Assembly (NCBI GenBank): GCA_964450265.1
Contig: CAYVCY010000086.1
Location: 1 to 9,557, forward strand
Reading direction: 5' to 3'
Source: JAEZJZ01 sp964450265
GTDB taxonomy: Bacteria; Bacillota; UBA994; UBA5500
DNA length: 9,557 nucleotides
Part shown: positions 1-5,609 of the stretch, piece by piece
Numbering within the stretch: position 1 is the stretch's first letter
How the letters are laid out: each line of letters opens with the position of its first letter
The notes under the pieces: model-generated
The model's input: the letters and a program-made list of their open reading frames with translations, nothing else
The model's database searches: none
Told to the model about the DNA's origin: nothing
Program-made: the position numbers and the translations under genes

Positions 1-372
1 TTGATGTATCTGAAAACAATCGCTTTCATTTTGGTAATTGCCGCTTTGGTGCAGCTGGTGGAGATGGTTGTGCGGAAGACTAGCCCCACTCTTTATCAGG
101 CGTTGGGGGTCTACTTGCCCTTGATCACCACCAACTGTGCAGTATTGGGCGTGGCACTGATCAACTCCAATAACGACTACAATCTGTTGCAGTCTATGGT
201 CAACGGTTTCGCTGCTGCATTGGGCTTTTCTCTGGCTATTGTGCTCTTTGCTGGCATCAGGGAGCGCATGGAGTTTTCAAACATCGCCAAGCCACTGCAG
301 GGTTTTCCGATCGCTCTGGTCACCGCGGGATTGCTTTCGATCGCTTTCCTCGGCTTCCAGGGGTTGCTCTAG
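1..372 (+). CDS. rnfA: Rnf electron transport complex subunit RnfA (3' part only)
   Basis: RnfA is an integral membrane subunit of the Rnf complex, which couples electron flow between reduced ferredoxin and NAD+ to Na+ or H+ movement across the cytoplasmic membrane. The visible 123 residues are hydrophobic with several membrane segments and carry the RnfA/NqrE-type block ending LPLITTNCAVLG. The Cys at fragment residue 46 matches the conserved cysteine that, in the Nqr/Rnf family, helps bind an iron or iron-sulfur centre between RnfA and RnfE. Family members are about 190 residues, so roughly the first 70 are outside the window and the leading TTG is probably an internal Leu codon. The stop is followed 16 bases later by rnfB, in keeping with the clostridial order rnfCDGEAB. 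Identity is firm; the true start cannot be seen. Confidence 0.95.
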   Translation: MMYLKTIAFILVIAALVQLVEMVVRKTSPTLYQALGVYLPLITTNCAVLGVALINSNNDYNLLQSMVNGFAAALGFSLAIVLFAGIRERMEFSNIAKPLQGFPIALVTAGLLSIAFLGFQGLL

Positions 373-388
373 GCAGGGGGTATAAGAT

Positions 389-1369
389 ATGAATGCTATG
401 AAGATGGTGCTCGGCGCAGTCGGGGTGTTGGGCGGCTTTGGGCTAGTCTTTGGGGTTGGGTTAGCTATTGCTGCCAAGAAATTCCATGTTGAGCAAGACC
501 CTCGACTGGACTTGCTCCTCGAGGTGATGCCCGGAGCTAATTGCGGTGCCTGCGGATACGCCGGTTGTTCCGCTTATGCCGAGGCGATGTTGGGCGATGC
601 GGCTATCAACCTCTGTCCGGTAGGCGGAGCCGCCTTGGTGGAGAAGCTTGGGGAGATCATGGGTGGTAACAGCGAGGTAGCTGAAAGGCAGGTTGCTACT
701 GTGTATTGTCGCGGCGGGAAGGAAGAGAGTGGCCCCCGTTTCCGCTACTCCGGCCTTGGCACCTGCCAGGAGGCACAGCAGATCGGCGGCGGCGACAAGA
801 TGTGCGCTTACGGCTGTCTCGGCTACGGCGACTGCTTCCGCGCCTGCCCCTTCGATGCGATTACTATGAACGATAACGGCTTACCTGTGATCGATGAGGA
901 GAAATGCACCGGGTGCGAGCAGTGCGTTGCTGCTTGCCCGCGCAGCATCATCTCCATGCGTCCGGCGAAGAGTAGCGTGGTCATCCAGTGTCGGTCAGAG
1001 GCAAAGGGTGTTGAGGTGCGCAAGTCCTGCAAGACCGGTTGCATCGCTTGTCGGCTCTGCGTGAAAGCCTGTCCCTTCGATGCGATCACCATCAAGGACA
1101 ATTTGGCGATCATCGATCATCATAAGTGCCGCAACTGCGGGCTGTGCATCCCTGTGTGTCCGACCAAGGTGATCTCAGGCCAATTGGAGGGTAGGCCGAA
1201 GGCAACGATCAACGACGATTGTATCGGCTGCACCATCTGTAAGAAGGCCTGCCCAGTAGGGGCAATCACTGGCGAACTGAAGCAGAAGCACCAGGTAAAT
1301 CAGGAAGAATGCGTCAGCTGCGGGCTATGTGTTGAGAAGTGTCCGAAGAACGCAATCGAAATGCGCTAA
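389..1369 (+). CDS. rnfB: Rnf electron transport complex subunit RnfB, long polyferredoxin form
   Basis: RnfB takes electrons from reduced ferredoxin and passes them into the membrane part of the Rnf complex. The 326-residue product starts with one membrane anchor (about residues 5-28). An N-terminal Fe-S domain follows, with CGACGYAGC plus a later CP (about residues 52-77). Next comes a chain of ferredoxin-type Cys motifs: an unusual C-x3-C-x5-C-x3-CP set (about 138-153), then CTGCEQC, CIACRLC, CRNCGLC, CIGCTIC and CVSCGLC, each followed by a CP. That makes seven recognisable ligand groups, far more than the short proteobacterial RnfB (about 190 residues) but like the long forms of acetogens and other clostridia. 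The ATG start is supported by a G-rich Shine-Dalgarno run (AGGCAGGGGG at 371-380, 8 bases before the start). It is the last gene of its operon, as a terminator follows directly. Confidence 0.96.
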   Translation: MNAMKMVLGAVGVLGGFGLVFGVGLAIAAKKFHVEQDPRLDLLLEVMPGANCGACGYAGCSAYAEAMLGDAAINLCPVGGAALVEKLGEIMGGNSEVAERQVATVYCRGGKEESGPRFRYSGLGTCQEAQQIGGGDKMCAYGCLGYGDCFRACPFDAITMNDNGLPVIDEEKCTGCEQCVAACPRSIISMRPAKSSVVIQCRSEAKGVEVRKSCKTGCIACRLCVKACPFDAITIKDNLAIIDHHKCRNCGLCIPVCPTKVISGQLEGRPKATINDDCIGCTICKKACPVGAITGELKQKHQVNQEECVSCGLCVEKCPKNAIEMR

Positions 1370-1384
1370 CAACCTGTAGTCATC

Positions 1385-1413
1385 AGGCGCCCGACATTGT
1401 TCGGGCGTCTTTT
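1385..1413 (+). terminator. Intrinsic terminator after rnfB
   Basis: A 10-bp stem (AGGCGCCCGA at 1385-1394 with TCGGGCGTCT at 1401-1410, one G-U pair) closes a 6-base loop and runs into TTTTGTTGTTT. It lies 15 bases after the rnfB stop codon, so it should end the rnf transcript and separate it from the maf/mre genes. Confidence 0.88.
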
Positions 1414-1451
1414 GTTGTTTGGAAATCACCTCGATTGGTTTTCCCTTGCTG

Positions 1452-1460
1452 TGTTACAAT
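1452..1460 (+). promoter_or_regulatory. Candidate extended -10 promoter for the DUF4321-maf-radC-mre operon
   Basis: TGTTACAAT is an extended -10 element: TG at 1452-1453, one spacer base, then TACAAT at 1455-1460 (5 of 6 to TATAAT). The upstream -35 region is poor; the best candidate, TCGATT at 1431-1436, has an 18-base spacer and matches at only 3 positions. Extended -10 promoters tolerate a weak -35. It sits just after the rnfB terminator and about 125 bases ahead of the first gene, which predicts a start near 1467. No transcript data are available, so this is an inference from motif and position. Confidence 0.5.
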
Positions 1461-1485
1461 GGTAGACAGTAAAGGACATAGGCTT

Positions 1486-1521
1486 CTTGCCTCCTGCGCA
1501 TTGTGGGCTCCATGGGGCAAG
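1486..1521 (+). other. Possible stem-loop in the operon leader
   Basis: CTTGCCTC (1486-1493) can pair with GGGGCAAG (1514-1521) over 8 bp with one G-U pair, leaving a 20-base loop. No U-tract follows, so it is not a terminator. It falls in the predicted 5' untranslated leader between the candidate promoter and the first start codon. No known riboswitch class is recognisable. It may simply be chance pairing. Confidence 0.2.
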
Positions 1522-1583
1522 GATTAGTTAGAAATATCTCCAGCGTAGGCACATCTGCTGCATAGCAAGGGGGGCGTCAGGCA

Positions 1584-1835
1584 TTGCGCAAAGGAAAGAG
1601 CGTTTGGTTGTTGTTGCTGTTCCTAATTATCGGCTCCTTCATCGGTAGTCTCTTAGGACAAGCCTTGGGAGGTGCTTTGCCTTGGCTGAATCTGTCCAGC
1701 CGAGCATACGGCCTCAATCCGCCGTTGGTTCTGGATTTCGACCTGTTTACGCTCACTGTTGGGTTCACTGTCCGCCTGACCGTTGCCGGTGTGTTGGGGT
1801 TAATTCTCAGCCTTTTGGTTTACACATGGCTATGA
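1584..1835 (+). CDS. Small DUF4321-like membrane protein
   Basis: This 83-residue protein has two clear membrane segments (about residues 6-28 and 60-82). Between them is a short hydrophilic stretch with a PWLN...YGLNPP block. The GSFIGSLLGQ sequence in the first helix and a C-terminal glycine-rich helix resemble the DUF4321 family of Firmicutes, which is usually found just upstream of maf. No biochemical function is known to me for the family. The start is TTG, supported by AAGGGGGG at 1567-1574 (9 bases upstream). Its stop codon overlaps the maf start as ATGA (1832-1835), so the two are probably translationally coupled. As first gene of the run leading into mreBCD, a role near the cell envelope is plausible but unproven. 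Family assignment is from recall of pattern and context, not from a search. Confidence 0.72.
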   Translation: MRKGKSVWLLLLFLIIGSFIGSLLGQALGGALPWLNLSSRAYGLNPPLVLDFDLFTLTVGFTVRLTVAGVLGLILSLLVYTWL

Positions 1836-2404
1836 GGGTTGAACTGGTCTTGGCCTCGGCTTCACCTCGCAGGCAGCAGTTGTTGCATCAGATAGGACTC
1901 AGTTTCACGGTTTCCCCCAGCAGTTTTGAGGAAACTGACCGCAGTCTAGGATCACCATCGGAACTAGCGCTGCATAATGCCATCGGCAAGGCGCGCCAGG
2001 TGGCCAGCGAGACAGGATCTGGCTTGGTACTAGGAGCAGATACCGTAGTCGTCTGGCAAGGGCAAGTCTTAGGCAAGCCACGGAATAGAGCCGATGCGCG
2101 GCAAATGCTGCAAATGCTCTCGGGCCAATGGCATCAAGTAATTACCGGCCTCGCCTTGGTGCAGGCCCCACAGGGACACGAGATGCAGGAAGCTGTGTCC
2201 ACCCGAGTGCATATGCGTGAGCTGACCTCACGTGACATAGAGCATTACTTGGATAGCGACGAGCCCTATGACAAAGCTGGCGCTTATGGAATCCAGGGAT
2301 TGGCTGGGCAGTTTATCGACCGCATAGATGGCTGCTATTTCAATGTCGTAGGGCTGCCTCTGAGCAAGGTGGTCGAAATGCTTCGCGCCATGCAGCGACA
2401 ATAG
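1832..2404 (+). CDS. maf: Maf-family nucleotide pyrophosphatase (dTTPase/UTPase type)
   Basis: Maf proteins hydrolyse non-canonical or selected nucleoside triphosphates to the monophosphate and pyrophosphate in the cytoplasm; the name comes from a septation effect when overproduced in Bacillus. The 190-residue product has the family signatures: LASASPRR near the N-terminus (residues 7-14), EETD (33-36), the catalytic LGADTVV block (Asp70), GKP (81-83), HQVITGLAL (101-109), and EPYDKAGAYGIQG (144-156) then NVVGLPLSKV. The DKAGAYGIQG form points to the YhdE/BsMaf branch, active on dTTP and UTP, rather than the YceF branch with its CAGSFK-type block. ATG 1832 is chosen because it makes the ATGA overlap with the upstream gene and gives the usual family N-terminus; ATG 1826, two codons earlier, is an alternative. 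The reading frame is open further upstream to 1682, but that extension lies inside the previous gene. Confidence 0.93.
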   Translation: MRVELVLASASPRRQQLLHQIGLSFTVSPSSFEETDRSLGSPSELALHNAIGKARQVASETGSGLVLGADTVVVWQGQVLGKPRNRADARQMLQMLSGQWHQVITGLALVQAPQGHEMQEAVSTRVHMRELTSRDIEHYLDSDEPYDKAGAYGIQGLAGQFIDRIDGCYFNVVGLPLSKVVEMLRAMQRQ

Positions 2405-2445
2405 CCAGCATAGAAGTCTGTCGGAGTACTGGTTGGAGGTGCACC

Positions 2446-3132
2446 ATGGGCGAGAGAACGTTGTTGATCAAGGAATTGCCGGAACAGGAACGCCCTCGGG
2501 AGCGTCTGGCATTACTGGGGGCCCGGGCGCTGAGCAACGCCGAGCTGTTGGCCGTGATCATGCGCACCGGCAATCCCGGCGAATCGGCCATCCATTTTGC
2601 TGAGCGCCTGTTAGCCAGCTTCGGTGACCTACGCGGTCTGCTCAATTGCTCGATTGAGGAGTTGCAGTCTGTTCAGGGGATCGGGCCAGCTAAGGCCAGC
2701 CAACTGGTCGCTATCGTCGAGCTGGCGGTGCGACTGGCGGCGGCGCGCCAGCAGCAGATGGTGATCAGACAGCCTGCCGATGTGCGGGATCTGCTGATGC
2801 CCCGGTTACAACACCTGGCGCAGGAGGAATTCGTGATGCTGGTGCTGGATACCAAGAACAAGGTGCTGGCCATCGATGATGTGTTCCGTGGCAGTCTCAA
2901 TGCGTCAATTGTGCATCCCCGGGAAGTATTTAAACGGGCGATCAGCCGCAGTGCGGCTGCGATCATAGTGGCTCACAATCATCCCAGCGGCGATCCTACG
3001 CCCAGCCGGGAGGATATAGAGGTAACTAGGCGACTGGTGGAAGCAGGCAAGATAATAGGCATAGAGGTTTTAGATCACGTGATTTTTGGTGATGGTAAGA
3101 CTGTAAGTATGAAAGAAAAGGGCTTAGTCTAG
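2446..3132 (+). CDS. radC: RadC family protein, JAB/MPN+ domain
   Basis: The 228-residue product has the two-part RadC architecture. An N-terminal helical region carries a helix-hairpin-helix DNA-binding motif (VQGIGPAKASQLVA, about residues 76-89). A C-terminal JAB1/MPN+ metalloprotease-like domain has the zinc-binding signature HNHPSG with His177 and His179, then Asp190 twelve residues on, and an upstream Glu160 in the PRE segment. These are the residues expected of an intact metal site. Despite the name, a direct role in recombination repair has been questioned (the founding radC mutation of E. coli proved to lie in recG), and the biochemical function remains unclear. The ATG is preceded by TTGGAGGTG (from 2431), a strong ribosome binding site, 41 bases after the maf stop. 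Placement between maf and mreB matches Bacillus and many clostridia. Confidence 0.95.
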   Translation: MGERTLLIKELPEQERPRERLALLGARALSNAELLAVIMRTGNPGESAIHFAERLLASFGDLRGLLNCSIEELQSVQGIGPAKASQLVAIVELAVRLAAARQQQMVIRQPADVRDLLMPRLQHLAQEEFVMLVLDTKNKVLAIDDVFRGSLNASIVHPREVFKRAISRSAAAIIVAHNHPSGDPTPSREDIEVTRRLVEAGKIIGIEVLDHVIFGDGKTVSMKEKGLV

Positions 3133-3148
3133 TCGGGAGGGCTATTGA

Positions 3149-4180
3149 ATGGCGAACTTTCTGCAGAAACACTTTTCGAGAGACCTTGGCATCGACCTAG
3201 GTACTGCGAACTCGTTGGTATACGTGAAAGGGAAAGGTATTGTGCTCAACGAACCATCGGTGGTGGCGATTAAGCGGGATACCGGCGAGGTTCTAGAGGT
3301 AGGCGAAGCTGCCAAGCGTATGGTGGGGCGTACCCCCGGCAATATTGTGGCGATCAGACCGCTTCGGGATGGTGTGATTGCGGATTTCGACACCACTCAA
3401 AAGATGCTACACAAGTTCATTCGTAGCGCCCTGAAAGGGCGGCCGCTGTTCTCGCCCCTGGTGATCGTCTGTGTGCCTTCTGGCGTAACGGAAGTGGAGA
3501 AGCGGGCGGTCTATGATGCCACCAAATCGGCTGGTGCGCGTGACGCCTTGATTGTCGAAGAACCGATGGCAGCAGCTATCGGTGCCGGGTTGCCGGTGGA
3601 AGAACCGACCGGGAACATGATTGTGAACATCGGCGGAGGTACGGCAGAAGTGGCTGTGATCTCTCTGGGAGGTATTGTCACCCATCGCTCCATTCGAGTT
3701 GCTGGTGACGAAATGGATGACTCGATCATCAACTATGTGAAGAAGCACTACAACCTGATGATTGGAGAGCGGACGGCTGAGGAAACCAAGAAAGCTATCG
3801 GCTCGGCTTACATTCTGCCCCAGGAAGAGAAGATCGAAGTGCGTGGCCGCGATCTGGTCACCGGCTTGCCGAAGACACTGGAATTGACGTCGGCGGAAGT
3901 GCGGGAGTCACTGGCCGAACCGATCAGAACCATCGTGGATGGAGTGAAGTCCACTTTGGAGCGGACCCCTCCCGAGCTGGCAGCCGACATCATGGATCGG
4001 GGAATTATGATGAGCGGCGGCGGTTCGCTGCTCAAGGGGTTGGACAAATTGATCAGCGAGGAAACCGGGATGCCGGTCCATGTTGCTGAGGAACCGCTGT
4101 CTTGTGTCGCTCTAGGCACCGGTAAGATTTTGGAGAGCCCCGGACTGCAGCGCTTGGTCGCTGCTTCCCCGCGAAAATAG
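3149..4180 (+). CDS. mreB: Rod shape-determining actin homologue MreB
   Basis: MreB polymerises with ATP into membrane-bound filaments that steer lateral cell-wall synthesis. The 343-residue protein is of normal length. It has an N-terminal region likely to touch the membrane (ANFLQKHFS), phosphate-1 loop DLGTANSLVY (residues 16-25), the EEPMAAAIGAG block with the catalytic Glu region (137-147), a phosphate-2 loop at 157-169, the RVAGDEMD block (about 184-191), and SGGGSLLKGLD then LSCVALGTGK near the C-terminus. The phosphate-2 loop reads IVNIGGGTAEVAV, whereas the family usually has DIGGGTTE: codon AAC at 3626-3628 gives Asn160 where Asp is nearly invariant. The rest of the protein looks intact. 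The ATG has GGGAGG at 3135-3140, 8 bases upstream. mreC follows after an 80-base gap. MreB is much more likely than the paralogue Mbl, given the mreCD neighbours. Confidence 0.97.
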   Translation: MANFLQKHFSRDLGIDLGTANSLVYVKGKGIVLNEPSVVAIKRDTGEVLEVGEAAKRMVGRTPGNIVAIRPLRDGVIADFDTTQKMLHKFIRSALKGRPLFSPLVIVCVPSGVTEVEKRAVYDATKSAGARDALIVEEPMAAAIGAGLPVEEPTGNMIVNIGGGTAEVAVISLGGIVTHRSIRVAGDEMDDSIINYVKKHYNLMIGERTAEETKKAIGSAYILPQEEKIEVRGRDLVTGLPKTLELTSAEVRESLAEPIRTIVDGVKSTLERTPPELAADIMDRGIMMSGGGSLLKGLDKLISEETGMPVHVAEEPLSCVALGTGKILESPGLQRLVAASPRK

Positions 4181-4260
4181 ACTAGCTATTTGGCGTGCAG
4201 GCGGAGCGCGGGACGTCGGTCACGCCGGATAAGTTATGCTGCTTAAGGGCGTGAAGTCTC

Positions 4261-5097
4261 TTGCTGTCCTTTTGGAACAGGAATAAAGGGTTCATCATTT
4301 TTAGCCTCATTTTGATGCTGCTGATCGGTTTCACCAGCTATTATGCTAGGCAACGGGATGACATCAGTTGGCTGGAGGAACAGATTCTGCGGCTGCTATC
4401 TCCGCTGGAGCGAGGCTCTAGTTTTGTTGTGCAATCAGTTAGGGGCTTCTGGACAGACTTGGGGCAATTGCTATCCTTACGCACGATCAATGCCGAGCTG
4501 CAAGCTGAGGTGGCGGCGCTGAAGATGCAGCTGAATATGCTGGTGGAAGCGGAGCGTGAAAACCAGCGCCTGCGCCAGCTGCTTTCCTATCAGGTGCAAA
4601 ATCCTACCCTGACCATGCAGATGGCGCAGGTGATAGCGATCAGTGACAACCCTTGGCAGCAGGAATTGGTGATCGACCAGGGCACTGTGGATGGCCTCGG
4701 CAATGATATGGCTGTGGTCACCCACCAAGGTTTTGTCGGCCGCATTTACGAGGCTGGCGAACGTACCAGCAAAGTGGTCCTGATCAGCGATGCCCGGGGA
4801 CCGGTGGCCGGTCAGGTGCAAGAGACGAGGGTGCGGGGAACGGTGGAAGCAGATCCGACCGATCCCCAGTGGCTGCGCATGATCCGATTGCCCCGCGATG
4901 CAGCCATATCTCCTGGCGACCGGGTGATCACCGCCGGTTCGGGCGCCCTAGCCATGCCCGCCGGGTTGGTCATTGGGGAGGTAGTTTCCATAGAACCTAC
5001 GCCAGATGGACTGCAGTTGATCGCTCAGATTCAGTCCACTATTGACTTCAATTCCTTAGAGAATGTCTTGGTGGTCACTGGAATGGAGGGCCGCTGA
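4261..5097 (+). CDS. mreC: Rod shape-determining protein MreC
   Basis: MreC is a bitopic membrane protein whose extracytoplasmic part binds PBP2 and activates the elongation machinery. The 278 residues show a short basic cytoplasmic start, one membrane helix (about residues 10-27), a coiled coil (about 70-110, with heptad-like INAELQAEVAALKMQLNMLV) and then the two beta-barrel region. That region has the typical DQGTVDGLGNDMAV, GFVGRI, GDRVITAGSGA and final FNSLENVLVV blocks. The start must be at TTG 4261 or just downstream, because an in-frame TGA lies at 4252-4254. The Shine-Dalgarno is modest (AAGGG at 4245-4249, 11 bases upstream), weaker than those of its neighbours. The 80-base gap after mreB contains no convincing promoter, only a 6-bp GGCGTG/CACGCC inverted repeat. 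Confidence 0.94.
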   Translation: MLSFWNRNKGFIIFSLILMLLIGFTSYYARQRDDISWLEEQILRLLSPLERGSSFVVQSVRGFWTDLGQLLSLRTINAELQAEVAALKMQLNMLVEAERENQRLRQLLSYQVQNPTLTMQMAQVIAISDNPWQQELVIDQGTVDGLGNDMAVVTHQGFVGRIYEAGERTSKVVLISDARGPVAGQVQETRVRGTVEADPTDPQWLRMIRLPRDAAISPGDRVITAGSGALAMPAGLVIGEVVSIEPTPDGLQLIAQIQSTIDFNSLENVLVVTGMEGR

Positions 5098-5098
5098 G

Positions 5099-5605
5099 AT
5101 GTGGAAGCAAATCATTTGGTTGTCGTTTTGGTTGATGGTGGCCTTCCTGTTGCAGGCCACAGTTGTGCCTGCCTTGGGCGGCATCCTGGGCAGATTGGAT
5201 CTGATGCTTGCTTTGGTTGTGGCGGTGGCCCTGCTCCATGGGCATGAGGCTGGAGCAGGGTTTGGTTTGGTTGTCGGGTTGTTGCGCGATGTAGCGCTAG
5301 GTTTCGGCCTGGGCTTCTATGCTTCAGTCTTTTTCATCATCGGTTATGCTATCGGTCATTTCAGTCGGCTGGTTTTCCGCGACTCGATCTTGGTTCCTTT
5401 GCTAGCCGGCTTAGGCAGTTCCGCTGTATTCTGGCTACTCTTGATGGTAGCGAATGGTGCTCTCTATGGACACTGGATATCGGGCCAGTTTTGGAAGCAG
5501 TTTCTTATTGCCCTGCTGGTGAATAGCTCAGCCGTTCCTGCTGCCTACGCACTGATCCATCGGCAACAAGAGGGTCGACTGGCAGCCCGGAGTAGGGGGG
5601 ACTGA
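5099..5605 (+). CDS. mreD: Rod shape-determining protein MreD
   Basis: MreD is a small polytopic membrane protein of the elongasome that works with MreC. The 168-residue product is very hydrophobic with about five to six membrane segments and has the family hallmarks LGRLDLMLALVVAVALLHG, G-rich VVGLLRDVALGFGLGFY (the region written GLxxDxxxGxxLG in many members) and a basic C-terminus. ATG 5099 is chosen because GGAGGG at 5085-5090 lies 8 bases upstream and the product then starts MWKQIIW; the open frame reaches back to 5063 but that part lies inside mreC. It starts one base after the mreC stop and ends 4 bases before the PBP2 gene, which suggests tight co-translation. Confidence 0.93.
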   Translation: MWKQIIWLSFWLMVAFLLQATVVPALGGILGRLDLMLALVVAVALLHGHEAGAGFGLVVGLLRDVALGFGLGFYASVFFIIGYAIGHFSRLVFRDSILVPLLAGLGSSAVFWLLLMVANGALYGHWISGQFWKQFLIALLVNSSAVPAAYALIHRQQEGRLAARSRGD

Positions 5606-5609
5606 ACGG

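Noticed and set aside
1339..1527. Open frame of 62 residues crossing the rnfB end and terminator
   Set aside because: It runs through the terminator hairpin, has a low-complexity unrelated product and overlaps the rnfB C-terminus out of frame.
1682..1831. Upstream extension of the maf reading frame by about 50 residues
   Set aside because: It lies inside the preceding membrane-protein gene, has no ribosome binding site of note, and Maf proteins start with the LASASPRR block close to the N-terminus.
3407..3748. Open frame of 113 residues on the - strand within mreB
   Set aside because: It lies opposite a fully convincing mreB coding frame, has no similarity I recognise, and reflects codon bias of the + strand gene.
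5063..5098. Earlier start for mreD inside mreC
   Set aside because: The extra residues are not MreD-like, while ATG 5099 has GGAGGG at a good distance and follows the mreC stop directly.
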